From assembly GCF_028583425.1 (NCBI RefSeq), contig NC_072801.1, forward strand, positions 66,541,766 to 66,605,765: a stretch of DNA of 64,000 nucleotides, read 5' to 3'. Below are positions 32,960 through 44,395 of the stretch, one piece after another; position 1 is the stretch's first letter; every line of letters begins with the position of its first letter. Source of the stretch: Eublepharis macularius. Its lineage: Eukaryota > Chordata > Lepidosauria > Squamata > Eublepharidae. The notes under the pieces were generated by a model. It searched no databases. It saw nothing but the letters and a program-made list of their open reading frames with translations, and was not told the origin of the DNA. The position numbers were made by a program, and so were the translations under genes.

Positions 32960-33991
32960 GGTCTAAAATTTAAAAATGGCCTCAGTGGTTTTTCCCAATA
33001 AATGAAAATAATAACACACCTGGATTTAAGGCCCAAAGTTCACAGAATCATTTATTATTATTAAAAACCAGAAACCCTTCAAACGATGTGAACGGATAAA
33101 ACACCCTTACTAAAGTCTTTAGAACTTAAGAGCTGAAAATCTTTTTGCATAATTACGCAAAAACATTTTTCCTCAGAACTGAGAAAGGAAATCTCCATCT
33201 TGCTTCATCTGCAAGCTGCATCCTGTGTTCTGGGGCTGAAAGAAGAAAACTACCAGATCCGTGCCCATAAATTGACCTTGGAGGTCATATGCGGTGTAAT
33301 CCTAAACAGAGGTCCACCCTTCTAAATCCATTGGAGGTGTAACTGTTTAGGATTACACTATGAACCTTTTGTTAGTGATTTTTTAAAAAGCACTTTGAGG
33401 TATTTATGCTGTAGAAGAACCTTTATAAAGGAGTGGGGGACTAAATTCTGAGGAAAAATGTTTACCATTATCCAGCCAAAGTATTTTTACCTCTGAGTGA
33501 ACAAATCTTACCACTTCTGCAGCCACAAGCTGCATCCTCTTTTTCCAGCAACGGGAGAAGGAAGTTGACTGCTGGGTCATAGCCCCCCTGCCCTTCAATG
33601 ACAGAAAAATACTTCAGAGGCACAGCAGTGCAGCCGTTAGAGTAGTATTTGAACTCAGCTTCTTCACTGCTGTATCAGAATAGCCATGCAAAGGCTGTTT
33701 AGAGTAGGGGGACCAGGCCTCCTGCCCTCCTGACAGCTGCCTTTGGCTCACAGGGGGCTTGTCTTAAGCCTGATGTGGAGAACAAATTTTTAAACAATGT
33801 TTTGGCAGATGCTGGATAAGAAGGGAAGCAATGCTAAACAGTTCTACTCAGATGTACGTCTTCCAGGCTTTTCTCAAGTTTGAATGATTGAACAAACCAC
33901 TTGCTCACACACACACACACACACACACATACACAAAAGTGGCACTTTTCCTCACAGCGACTGACTTTCCAAGTGTCCTGATGGGGGTGGG
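32960..33991. other. no gene; short repeats
   Basis: Holds a palindromic MITE half-copy at about 33293-33362 ('gtgtaatcctaaacag' / 'ctgtttaggattacac', cousin of 2347-2469) and a (CA)n tract at about 33906-33932. Nothing else was recognised. Confidence 0.5.
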
Positions 33992-34322
33992 CAGGGCTTT
34001 TTTTCAGCGGGAATGCGGTGGAATGGAGTTCAAGCACCTCTTGAAAATGGTCACATGGCCGGTGGCCCTGGCCCCTGATCTCCAGACAGAGGGGAGTTTA
34101 GATTGCCCTCCGCGCCCCCAAGAAGCGCGGAGGGCAATCTAAACTTCCCTCTGTCTGGAGATCAGGGGCCGGGGCCACTGGCCATGTGACCATTTTTGCA
34201 GAGGGCAATTTAAACTTTAAAAAACTCCCCCCTTGTTCCACCTGACTCAAAGGGACATCATTGTGTGGTCCTGAGTTCCACCACTGAGTTCCACCACCTC
34301 TTTTCCCAGAAAAAAAGCCCTG
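33992..34322. mobile_element. hAT-type MITE, copy 2
   Basis: Starts cagggctttttttcagc and ends 'cccagaaaaaaagccctg', in reverse orientation to copy 1. The perfect 8-bp duplication GGGGTGGG lies at 33984-33991 and 34323-34330. Confidence 0.92.
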
Positions 34323-35594
34323 GGGGTGGGGGAGACAGAACAGTGCCTGGGTAGCACCGCAAAAACACACACACAACCCAAGATGCACTCTATCCCTTCT
34401 CTTCAATGGAGCTGAAGAATGAGAATGTTTCTGTCCGGAAATTTGGGGGAGCCCTCTGTATTCCAGTTAAAATCCATTGATCTAGAATACTTAATGCTCA
34501 TGAATGAATCCTTTCTGCACCCTTTCTGTTTAACATTCTTGTGTCTGCAATTAACAATAACTATGTAAAAGCCCCAAAAAGCACAGCAAGCACTGCAAGT
34601 TAATTTTCATTATACACCAAAGGTTATAATTATGTTCACAACTTTTAACCTTGGCCTTGGGCATATTCTATCCCATGTCATATGATGAAACTGTTGGTGC
34701 CATGCAGAATGTTTTCATTACAGGGACCTTTCTAAATGCTAGTCATGACCTGTCAATCCATCATATTGAGGAAATCATTTAATTTGATTATTTGCTGAAC
34801 TGACTGTTTATGGAACTGTATGAGATCCTCTGTACTGTTAACAATATTATCTGTTATTGCTGGAAAGGTATAAATGCAGATGTTAACAACTTATTGTTAT
34901 GTGCTCAACTTTAAGAATGCATGCATCAGTTTTATTTCTCTAAATAAACTATATTCTTTTATAATCACCATGGTTTCTTAGACCTGAAAAGGGGGGAAAG
35001 GGGGAAATCTAAATTGGCGGCTCAGTTTTCCCCCAACACAATGGTGCTTGTGTGACGCTTTTTGACTCATTTTCATGTGTTGATTTTGAGAGACATATCT
35101 TTAATGGCCATTGGGAGCTACATGCAATCAGAAGCCATTTGCCTCCCGAAAAGAAGTGCTGCTATCACATCCTAACTTTCACCATGAGGGACAAAGGAGA
35201 AATTCACAATGGCAGGGCAGACTAATTGAGTTTTCTTCAAAATAAGTACTACTGAATTCGAGAGGAGTAGCTCCTGAGTAAATATATGCAGGATTGCACT
35301 ATACAAAGTGAGGGGAAGAGCTCAGGGACAAAACAGTTTGAAATAAAGGCCACCAGCCAACTCAATGTTTCCTTAGATTTTGTGAAGAGCTCCGAGTCCT
35401 GCCTACAACAAGATGGGGGAGTGTTAGTCCAGTAATCTTTGGGAAAATAGGGGAGTGCTCCCCTATAGAACTGCCCAGTTATGCAAACCAAAGTGGTCCC
35501 TTTTCAGCACCAATCCAAGGTCTGCCTTTTTGCAAGCAACAGGAGTATGTGGAAGGGGCAGACTGGGAAGTCTGCTTCTGTTAATGCCAGTGCC
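34323..35594. other. no gene; possible LTR-like AT-rich stretch
   Basis: Between about 34432 and 35038 the sequence starts TGTCCGG and includes AATAAA at about 34943, and could be a decayed LTR, but no target duplication or clear end was found. No gene. Confidence 0.3.
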
Positions 35595-35858
35595 CAGGGC
35601 TTCTTTTCAGCTGGAACGCGGGGGAACGGAGTTCCGGAACCTCTTGAAAATAGTCACATGGGCTGGTGGCCCCACCCCCTGATCTCCATACAGAGGGGAG
35701 TTGAGATTGCCCTCCATGCCATGGGCCATGGGCACGGAGGGCAATCTAAACTCCCCTTTGTCTGGAGATCAAGGGCCGGACCACTGGCCCATGTGACTAT
35801 TTTCTCCAAGGGCAACCCACTGAGTTCCACCACCTCTTTTCCCAAAAAAAAAGCCCTG
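35595..35858. mobile_element. hAT-type MITE, copy 3
   Basis: Starts cagggcttcttttcagctgg and ends 'cccaaaaaaaaagccctg'. The perfect 8-bp duplication CCAGTGCC lies at 35587-35594 and 35859-35866. Confidence 0.92.
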
Positions 35859-36923
35859 CCAGTGCCTTTTATTTGGGTGTCTCGTCCACTGGCCTTTCTT
35901 GGGCAGCATTCAAGGGTTTCAGATGAAAAGTTTTATGGTAGGAGGGCTCCAACAAAGCTCTGTTCTCCATACAATTTTACAAACAGGACCGGGAAACCCT
36001 AGTTTAGAAAAAAGATGACCGGGGGGGGGGGAGGCACAATAGAAGTTTATAAAATTATGCGCAGGGTAGTGGACAGAGAGAAATTCTCCCCCCTCTTCTA
36101 AAGTTCTAGAATGTGAGGGCACCCAAGGAGTAGTAGGTGAAGGTGAAGTAGGTGAAGTCTTTTAAAGCGTCTGTTGAAGGCTGAATCTCTAAGGCTATGA
36201 GCTAAAGTCAGCATCCTTACGGAATGTATTGCTTACTACGGGGTCACACTTGAAACTCCACCACAATATGCACACTGACAAAAACAAACACAGGAGGTAG
36301 AAATTAAAAGGCAGCAAAGATTGAACAGATTTTTACTTAGCTCTACAACTGTGGCATCAGTGACACGAAGCAAGTGCATGGAAAAGGGCCTGGAAGAAGG
36401 CCTAAGCTGTACAAGAAGCATACAAGTTAGGGTGGAATTAAATTGTGCGTGTATATGAGGTAATGTGGGGAGTTTAAATTCGAAATTTGTGAGGAAGTGA
36501 CCTCATAGGAAGGGTCAGGTTGGAGGAAGTGCCCTAGAAGTGACATCACTGGAGGGGCAGGTTTGCGGAATAACCCAGAAGTGTCAACACAGTGTGCTAT
36601 GATTTGCCCATAGTGATAGCACATGATATGAAATCACAACATGACATCACGTCCTTCCTAAGCACTGCCCCCTAAACTCCAGGTATTTCCCAAGTCAGAC
36701 TTGGCAACTCTAGGCGACTTCTAAGAGTGAAATCCATAGAAATGGTCCATGTACTGCAAGAAGGACCACAGCAATAGGCAGCAGTTTCAAAGGAGTCATT
36801 AGATGAATCAATCATTAAGTTTCTAGTCATACCACCTGCTTTGAAATTCTACTCTTGGGTGTTTCTTATGCAAATCTCCAGTGATCTTGACTAACTGGCA
36901 ATCCTGCCCAGCTTGGTTCTCTT
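35859..36923. other. 5' flank of the RNase-like gene at 40153
   Basis: No gene. A partial 'gttgcc' repeat end lies near 36660-36716. An octamer ATGCAAAT at about 36869 precedes the TATA-like box by 55 bases. Confidence 0.4.
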
Positions 36924-37028
36924 GATATAAGGCACCTGTGGCTGAAGGAGTTTGAAAGACACACAAGAAGACCAAAAGTTCCTTTGGACTGCTCCAGCTC
37001 TCTGGAGGATAAAGCTACATTTTGACAG
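36924..37028 (+). promoter_or_regulatory. putative core promoter and non-coding exon 1 of the RNase-like gene at 40153
   Basis: GATATAAGG (36924-36932) followed about 100 bases later by a consensus donor, 'tttgacag|GTAAGAGG' (intron from 37029). About 200 bp here match the reverse complement of 58900-59110, upstream of the related minus-strand gene, including 'tataaggcacctgtggct' and the donor position. Conservation of box, exon and donor in two paralogues supports a real first exon. The start site is inferred to be near 36960. The intron to the coding exon would be about 3.1 kb. Confidence 0.6.
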
Positions 37029-38990
37029 GTAAGAGGAAAATCTCACTGTGGTCTAGGGTTGCTAAGAAGCCTGGAGAAAAGAGTCCTAATGCGTGGAAAC
37101 AGGTATTCAATTAAACATCTGTTTTCTCCAGGCTGTCGGGAATATGTGGTGTGCAAAATGGAATGATGTGAAGAGGTTAACTCAGCTAAGAAATGTGGAG
37201 GGAATTCAAATTGTGAAAGGAACTCTTTCTGAAGTTCTTTCATGTTCTGAGTGTGGACAGAGGGCATTTCCTTCTTAACCACTAAATGCAGCTAAAGGGC
37301 AATCAGTGGGCACCTAGGAGGATGGGGACATGGCTGGGTGCAAGCATCACATACAAGAAAAAAGGAGTTGCCATAGAGTCCAGCAATTGCTAGGGTGACC
37401 TGATGTTACTTCTGGGTTTTTACTCAAAGTGATGTTATGACGTGCACGATGCCTGTGCTTTTCAAAAAAATTTCTCCCACAGGCAGGCAAAAACAGGTGC
37501 CACAGGAAGCTCTCTCATTATAGAAAGAGGTCTGGTAACCCTACCTGCCTGTCTGTGTCAGACTTTCAGGGCTTTCAGACCATGGAGTGCGACCTGTAGA
37601 ACACGAGCACTACTTTTCAGAGTTAAATGTTGATAGTCTCTTTATTATACTTGCAGGGGTGTACATTAGGAAATTTGGGAGCCAAAGATATACACTGAAG
37701 TCGCTGTTTCAGGTAGTTACCATAATTTTCTTAAAATGAAACACAAATCCAGGATGTTTGGGGATTACAAAACACCCTCCCCCAAACAAGCGGTGTTTTC
37801 TCCCCAAGTTCCAGTGCTTCCCAGAAATGTCACATGCTCTCACTTTCTATTTTTATTTTACTGATTTCCCAGGCAATGGCATTTCTCCCACCCAAACAGT
37901 TCCTTGCAAGCAGGAACACAGAGGACTCTTGTCCAATCACCTTTGGAGAAAAGCTGCAGAGAGCAGCCATTCTCCTCCTCCCCTCCTTTGTGGGGGTGGA
38001 CCATTTTTTGGGTGGGTGCAGAGACACCTTTTTCAGTCCCACAGAATTCCATCTCTTGGTCCAACTCTCTTGAAACTTAGGTGGATTTTAATAGACAGGC
38101 AGCACTAACTCTTGTGCTCTTTTGGTGTCATTCGGTTGACAAAAACCGACTCCATCCACACACCCCAATTTCCTATAGAGAATTATGGAATAATTGAGGA
38201 TCTTATTTTCTCCTTCATCCCTCCTACTTCTGTGACAGCCAAGCCCTTTTTTCCCTCTGCAGGTATCTTGGCACAGGGCAGGTCGCTTAGGAGCATGTAG
38301 AATAGGAGCCCGCAGTCTAGTTAGCTTGAAACTTATGGGTGCTTTGTTGGATAGGCTTCACTACTTCCACCACAATTTTGGTGTATTTGATTGTACAGTA
38401 ATTCCACACACACACACACACCCGGTAACCAATAAGGACTAATGGCAGAACTGGGGGATGTGACCAGATTACGGATGCCACTTCTCTATATCCTATATAT
38501 CCTGTAGTTTCAGTCCTGGGAAGTAATGTCGTTGTGCCAGCAGTGAGATTGCTCATGCATGGCCAATTCAACCCATTAGGGGGCCAAAATTGCCGGGCAC
38601 GAGGACATCACTTGGGGAGTGATGTCATCACATCCACCAAGACTGTGCCTGCTGCACGCTTGCCCGGGAGGTTCCGTGCCTTCTGGACTATTTCTTGTGC
38701 CTCCCCCCCTCGCTGGGCAAGTAAGCACCTTCTCCTGCGGTCTGTAAAATTGAACCCCTGTATTCAATCTGGTCAAAATTCGGGAGTCTTTAGATCAGAA
38801 GGACTATGGTCTAGGCAAATGTTATATTTATAAGTTGCTGTCTCAGGTCCTTCAATACATTTCTCATTGAAAATAATGATTCCAATCTCTAGAATTTTTT
38901 TTTAAAAAAAGCAGATGTGAATCCTGAACTGGTAAAATCCCCCACCCAAGCCTGAATCCAGAATTATAATATTTTTTTTTTCTCAGTGCA
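37029..38990 (+). other. intron of the RNase-like gene; no separate gene
   Basis: Frames up to 116 codons without a domain. A (CA)n tract lies at about 38402-38422. Confidence 0.4.
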
Positions 38991-39225
38991 CTACCCTCGT
39001 TCTGTGCACATTGATTTTTCTATCTTTGAGATTTCTGCAGAAACACGCTCCAACATTTTATTGTAAAGGCAAATCTGTGTTGAAGTGCTGTTTGGGTGCC
39101 TTATCAACTTGGTTGCTCTCCTTGGTACTTTTTCCAGGTCTGCAATGTTCTTTTTGAGATGCAGTGGCCAATACTGCAGATGGTATTCGAAATGAGGCCA
39201 CACCATGTTTTAATCATGGGAGATA
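38991..39225 (-). mobile_element. CR1/L2-type LINE fragment (RT C-terminus)
   Basis: Minus-strand frame VWPHFEYHLQYWPLHLKKN with LEKVPRRATKLI following is the classic post-RT block of CR1-like LINEs. The first part of it is present again in inverted orientation at 39982-40050. Confidence 0.8.
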
Positions 39226-39297
39226 TTTAATGCAGAACAAAGTCTGCAGAATTTAATGGATAGACTCTAGAATATAGGCTGTTGAGAGGTAGGCTGA

Positions 39298-39550
39298 AAT
39301 AATAATAACATTCAATTTATATACCGCCCTTCAGGACAACTTAACGCCCACTCAGAATGGTTTACAAAATATGTTGTTATTATCCCCACAACAATAATCA
39401 CCCTGTGAGGTGGGTGGGGCTGAGAGAGCTTCCAGAAGCTGTGAGGGACCCAAGATCACCCAGCTGGCTTCAAGCGGAGGAGTGGGGAATCAAACCCAGT
39501 TCTCCAGATTAGAGTCCCGCACTCTTATCCACTACACCAACTCTGAGTGT
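39298..39550 (-). mobile_element. tRNA-derived SINE (left arm)
   Basis: Reverse complement order: tail 'caatttatataccgccctt', body 'ggtgggtggggctgagagag', B-box region, A-box region near 'cttatccactacaccaact'. Confidence 0.8.
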
Positions 39551-39655
39551 CTCTCACCTATCTTGAAAGGCAAATGTGAGGCTGAACATCATGAACCCAT
39601 GTGGAACAACCTGGGGAAAGAACAAACACAGAAAGTGTAAAATCTGCGGGGAAGG

Positions 39656-39905
39656 GTGAGCCAGTTTGGTGCAGTGGTTAAGAGTGGCGGGACTCTAATC
39701 TGGAGAACCAGGTTTCATTCTCCACTCCTCTGCTTGGCCAGCTGGGTGACCTTGGGCCAGGCACAGCTCTCTCAGAGCTCTCTCAGCCCCACCCACCTCA
39801 CAAAGTGTCATGAGGATTATAATATTATGCTTTGTAAAGTGCTCTGAGTGGGCATTAAGTTGCCCTGAAGGGCGGTATATAAATTGAATGTTGTTATTAT
39901 TTCAG
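39656..39905 (+). mobile_element. tRNA-derived SINE (right arm)
   Basis: Head 'gccagtttggtgcagtggtt' with A-box, 'ccaggtttcattctcc' B-box, body 'cccacccacctcac', tail 'gggcggtatataaattgaat' followed by a GTT/ATT run. Confidence 0.85.
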
Positions 39906-40152
39906 CCTACCTCTCAACAGCCTATATTCCAGAGTCTATCCATTAAAATGTTCTGCACTAAATGTCTCCCATGATTAAAACATGGTGTGGCCTCACTTCG
40001 AATACCACCTGCAGTACTGGCCACTGCATCTCAAAAAGAACATTGCAGAGCCATATAAATTGAATGTTGTTGTTGTTGTTATATGTAACCCAAAAAACGT
40101 GACTTTCACTTCTCTTCTTCCTTCTTTTTTTCTCTTGGAGACCCAGAAAGTC

Positions 40153-40584
40153 ATGGATACAAAAAGGTTCTGTTTGATGCTACTGCTTTGGGGTTTGGCT
40201 TGGACGGTAGTGGAGACAAAAGCAAAGGAAACTTTTGAGGCCTTCAGACATGAACATGTCGCTAATCCAGGGCCAACAGACAACAATACTAGCTTCTGCA
40301 CAGAAATCATGAAGGAAAGAGGACTCAATTCCAAAAAGAAAAATGTGTTCATTAATCTTCCAGAGGACCAGCTTATAAAGATCTGCAGGGGAAGGAATGG
40401 GGAAGTGGAAACGCATATATGGTTCAACTTACTTCCCCTTCCACTTACTAAGTGTGTCGCAGCACCTGAAAGCTCCAATCCTCCGTATGATGAATATAAA
40501 ACTGAAAAAATTGTAGATACTGTTCTTGTTAAGTGTCGAGATGGATTTCCGGTCCGTGTTCAGACAAGATCCAGTTTGGTGTAG
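40153..40584 (+). CDS. non-catalytic RNase A-like secreted protein (gene A)
   Basis: The coding exon gives 143 residues: signal peptide about 1-20 (LMLLLWGLAW), then the family order with His35 at the His12 position (FRHEH), Cys49 (Cys26), Lys61 at the Lys41 position in SKKKNVF, Cys78 (Cys58), Cys101 (Cys84), Cys128 (Cys110) and PVRV with Arg135 at the His119 position. The 40-95 disulfide is gone on both sides: Ser60 replaces Cys40 and NPPY replaces NCAY. His119 is essential in the known RNase A mechanism, so this protein should not cleave RNA well. The ATG at 40153 follows a pyrimidine tract and an AG acceptor within about 6-13 bases. The last residues (SSLV) and the stop lie in sequence that matches the head of a SINE, so a SINE insertion supplied the C-terminus. 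A first exon is predicted at 36924-37028. Confidence 0.8.
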   Translation: MDTKRFCLMLLLWGLAWTVVETKAKETFEAFRHEHVANPGPTDNNTSFCTEIMKERGLNSKKKNVFINLPEDQLIKICRGRNGEVETHIWFNLLPLPLTKCVAAPESSNPPYDEYKTEKIVDTVLVKCRDGFPVRVQTRSSLV

Positions 40585-40699
40585 CGCTTAATAGCAGCAG
40601 AACTATAATTGAGATGCACGTAAACCAGAAAACGTGACTTTCACTTCTCTTCTTCCCTCTTCTTCTCTCTTCCACACAGAAAAGCAGCCCCAGAAAGTC

Positions 40700-41122
40700 A
40701 TGAATGCAAAAATGTTCCATTTGATGCTACTGCTTTCAGCTCTCGCCTAGATGGTAGTGGAGACAGAAGCAGAGGAAACTTTTGAGGCCTTCAGACATAG
40801 ACGTGTCACTTATCCAGGGCCAACAAACAATGATCCTGGCTACTGCACCAAAATTATAAAAGAAAGAGGACTTGATTCCAAAAAGGAAAATGTGTTCATT
40901 GATCTTCCAGATAACCAGCTTATAAAGATCTGCAAGGGAAATAAAGGGGAAGTCTATAAGCATGCATGGTTCCCCTTCCTATCCTTTCCAATTATTAAAT
41001 GTGTTGCAGTATCTGAAAGCTCCAATCCTCCATATAATGAATATGAAACTAAAAAAATGACAGATATTGTTCTTGTTAAGTGTAGAGATGGATTTCCAGT
41101 CTATGTTCATGCAAGAGGGTAA
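40700..41122 (+). pseudogene. tandem RNase A-like pseudogene
   Basis: Direct duplicate of the 40153 exon, including the acceptor context ('cttccacacag') and the ATG at 40700. A TAG at codon 17 lies inside the signal peptide where gene A has Trp, so the full product cannot be secreted as such; the remainder is open for 123 codons from codon 18. Residues: the His12 position is Arg (FRHRRV), the Lys41 position is retained in SKKENVF, the 40-95 cysteines are absent and the His119 position is Tyr (PVYV). The long open frame implies recent loss, or use of the internal ATG as a cytosolic product. Confidence 0.8.
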
Positions 41123-41261
41123 TGGAGGGTTTGAATGGGGTTTATCAGGTCCTCCGGATACACTCCCAGCTGGAAGCGGGGGGACCTGACACATCACATC
41201 TCACACACACACATGCGCGCACACAATTTTATTCGACTGCATACAAGAACTGCATACTTCC

Positions 41262-41396
41262 TGCATATGGTTCCCCTTCCTTCCCCTTAACTTATTGAGT
41301 GTTGCAGCACCTGGAAACTTCAAAACTCTATATGCTGAATATATAACTCTTAAGTGTAGAGACGGATTTCCAGTCTATGTTCATGCAAGTTGGTAA
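41262..41396 (+). pseudogene. truncated third RNase A-like copy
   Basis: 'atggttccccttccttcccc', 'gagtgttgcagcacctggaa' and 'gtgtagagacggatttccag' match the 3' half of the two upstream exons, with internal deletions. It ends at the same 'gttcatgcaag..ggtaatg' as the second copy. Confidence 0.75.
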
Positions 41397-42920
41397 TGAG
41401 GGCTTGGACAAGGGTTTGGATGAGGTTCGCCAGTGGGAGGCAGGTGACCTGGCACACACCTATGTCCTCTTCTTCATGCGTGGAATGACTTCCGGGAAAT
41501 GATGTTGTCACACTGTCCCTGGAGAGCATGTTTCACATTGGCTTAATTTGGGCCCTCAGCAGGCCCAATTTGGCCCATTTGTGGCCCAAATCAGCCCATG
41601 CGAAGCATGGAGGTGCTCCCAGGATGACCTCAGTCCTGGGAGTGACACCCCTGGAGCAGACTCAGGAGGCTTGTTCTCTCTTCTTTCCCCCCAGCTGGCC
41701 AGGTGAGTGGTGGCAGAGGGCGGACAGTGGGAGCGGGGGATCCCATAACCCCATCGAGGGAACGGCAAGCCTAGTTTGGATGGTAAAACCTTCCCCTTGT
41801 TATTTTGAGGCAGCATTTGTGTCATGGGCTATTTAGATCAGGAATTCTGCTCTCCTGTCTTAGCCCAAGACCTCCCTCTTGAGTGAATAAAATTCCACCT
41901 CACTCTCTGTATTTTCACTCTGCTTTTTCCATCACAGCCCCCCTGTATAAATCTTCATTCCATCTTCTTGATGTAAAATCGGTCACCTTGAGTTCAATTT
42001 GCATGTAACCCACCCCCACTGGACTCCTTTGAAATGTATTCGCAGACTTCCTTGCACACAGCCTCAAAACTGTTCAACTAAAAGGATCTTATCACTAACC
42101 TGGATATTTGAGGCTATCCTTTAACAGCCTTGGCAAAAAGAGTAATCTACCTTTTCTACCTTTTTAAATATCTTAGCTTGGATGCTGACAGGATACCAAG
42201 TTTTGTCTGATGGTTTATATTATCCAGCAAGGTCTTCCTGAGCTTTTCTGGCTTCCCTCAAATAAAGCTTTTCCCCCTTTCAGCATGGAGTCTTGTCTTT
42301 ACTCAGGGCAGGATATAAACCCAATATATAAATTTAATAATCCATAAAATCTCTCAGTTTGGCATGAGAATCCTGGAGAGCCAATTCATACAGTCCAAAG
42401 TCACACACCCGTTGAGAGTTGTGTGCCTCACAGTCACATTCCCCGCCTGTTTCTCTGATCAGAACCATAGTGTGTGACTAGAAAGGGTTTCACCCTCTCC
42501 TCCCCAGCCCCAGCACCATTTCGGATCCTGAAGTGGTCCTGGGGAGTTATGACTTGCCTCACTAGGTTTCTTGAGAGGTCTTCTGCCTAGTAACCAGAGA
42601 ATAAAGGCCTTTGTTCACGTGAAGGAATGTATTCACAAGCCTCGTTCCTTTGCGTTCCTTGGGGATCAGAACCCTTCCCCCGCCATTCTGATTTCCACTC
42701 AGTGACACTCCCCATTTCCATTACTCTCAAGGGTAGCAGACTTCACACTGGATATCAACTTCTGCCCAAAGCCATTCTACTGCTATCTGCAGTCCGAATA
42801 TGCATTGCTGTTTAAAGACTTTGGCTGGTTGCTCCATCTCTAGCTTAGTTCTTACAATCTAGAGTGGAGACAATTCATTGCACCTTCTTACATGGGGCCA
42901 TGAACTGACAAGCTGCACTT
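41397..42920. other. no gene recognised
   Basis: Frames up to 102 codons, no domain. A possible AATAAA at about 42259. No supported repeat. Confidence 0.35.
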
Positions 42921-43070
42921 CCCCTTTGTATGTGTAAAGTGCTGTCAAGTCACACCCAACGTATGGCAATTCCTACTGCAATTTTGGGGGCAAGAGATGT
43001 TCAGAGGTGGTTTGACACTGCTGCCTCTGCATAAGCGGTTTCCTATCCAAGTACTAATCAGCACTGAACC
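42921..43070 (-). mobile_element. Bov-B-related 3' fragment
   Basis: 'taaagtgctgtcaagtcaca', 'gcaagagatgttcagaggtgg' and 'tttcctatccaagtactaat' follow the reverse Bov-B 3' end; decayed. Confidence 0.55.
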
Positions 43071-43077
43071 TACGTTC

Positions 43078-43690
43078 TGTGTGAAAGAGAAAGGGGAAGA
43101 AAAGAGACAAAGGTCATGTTTTCCCATTTACACACATCTCTTTTTCCTGTATATTCAGGGCTTTTTTTCTGGGAAAAGAGGTGGTAGAACTCAGTGGGTT
43201 GCCAGCACAGGGGGCAACTCTTGGCGGGAGGTGGTGCCCCTGGTACCACATGTGCGCACGTAAAGTGCGCACACGCTCCCAGGGCCAATGACGTCACTTT
43301 GGGTCAGCTGGAACAAGGGGGAAGTTTTTTAAAGTTTAAATTGCCCTCGGCAAAAATGGTCACATGGTTGGTTGCCCCACCCCCTGATCTCCAGACAGAG
43401 GGGAGTGGCGCAGAGGGCAATCTAAACTCCCCTCTGTCTGGAGATCAGTGGGTGGGGCCACCAGCCATGTGACCATTTTAAAGAGGTTCTGTAACTCTGT
43501 TCCACCGCGTTCCAGCTGAAAAAAAGCCATGAATATACTTATCACCTCTTGTATTTGTTCTTTCTCCAAGGAGTCCCACATGGGTTCATAATTTGCCTCA
43601 TTTGTCTTGCAAGGTAGACTTTCGTGAGAGAGATTCCAAGCCCATTTTCAACTCAGCTCCCAACAGCCTATATCCCACAGCCTGTTCATC
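43078..43690 (-). pseudogene. orphan intron piece of an RNase-like gene, interrupted by a MITE
   Basis: 'gtgtgaaagagaaaggggaa' to 'cctgtatatt', then after the MITE 'tatcacctcttgtatttgtt' to 'caacagcctatatcccacag', match 52700-52935 in the intron of gene B in the same orientation, and partly 39225-39640 in gene A. No coding exon remains to its left. It marks a lost or partial further gene copy. Confidence 0.75.
43156..43531. mobile_element. hAT-type MITE, copy 4 (longest)
   Basis: Starts cagggctttttttctggg and ends 'cagctgaaaaaaagccatg'. The paralogous stretch at 52770-52790 is an empty site ('cctgtacatttatcacc'), which fixes the insertion point; flanks TGTATATT and AATATACT are a diverged 8-bp duplication. 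Confidence 0.9.
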
Positions 43691-44395
43691 CCACAGCTTA
43701 TATCCCACAGCCTGTTCATCCCACAGCCTGGGCATGTAAGAAGGACCATAAGAACTAAACACTGATGTAATCCATCCTGCCCTCCCACTCATGATCTGCC
43801 CACATTCACAGAATCAGCATTGCTGTCAGATGGCCATCTGGCCTCTGCTAAAAAATCTCCAAGGAAGGAGAGCTCACCACCTCCCAAGGGAGCCTGTGCC
43901 ACTGAGAGACCACTCTAGCAGTCAGTACGTTCTTTCTAATGTTTAGACAAAGTCTCTTTCAATTTAATTTCAAGCCGTTGTTTCTGGTCCAAGCTTCTGG
44001 GGCAGTGGAAAACAACTCTGCTCCACCCTCTATATGACAGCCCTTCAAGTACTTGAAGGTGGTTATCATATCACCTCTCAGTCGCCTCCTCTCCAGGCGA
44101 AATATTCCAAGCCCCTTCAACATTTCCTCATAGGACTTGGTCTCCAGACCCCTCACAATCTTCCTCTGGACATGTTCCAGCTTCTGAAATTGTGGTGCCC
44201 GAAACTGAACACAATACTCTAGGTGAGGTCTAACCAGAGCAGAGTAGAGCGAGACCATCACTTCTCGTGATCTGGACACGATGCTTCTGTTGATACAGCC
44301 TAAAACTGCATTTGCCTTTTTAGCTACCCCATCACACTACTGACTCTTGTTCAGAGTATGGTCTACTAAGACCCTTAGATCCTTTTCACACATAC

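Larger units (their letters stand above)
39140..40050. repeat. inverted duplication of a LINE-intron-SINE block
   Basis: Left arm, about 39140-39555: LINE piece, then 'atataggctgttgagaggta', then a reverse SINE. Right arm, about 39656-40050: SINE, then 'ctacctctcaacagcctata', then the LINE piece, i.e. the complement of the left arm. Both SINE-to-flank junctions are identical, so the arms come from one duplicated event and not from two SINE insertions. Spacer about 100 bp. Confidence 0.8.

Noticed and set aside
34432-35038. Possible solo LTR starting TGTCCGG
   Set aside because: No target duplication and no clear right border; left as an unassigned stretch.
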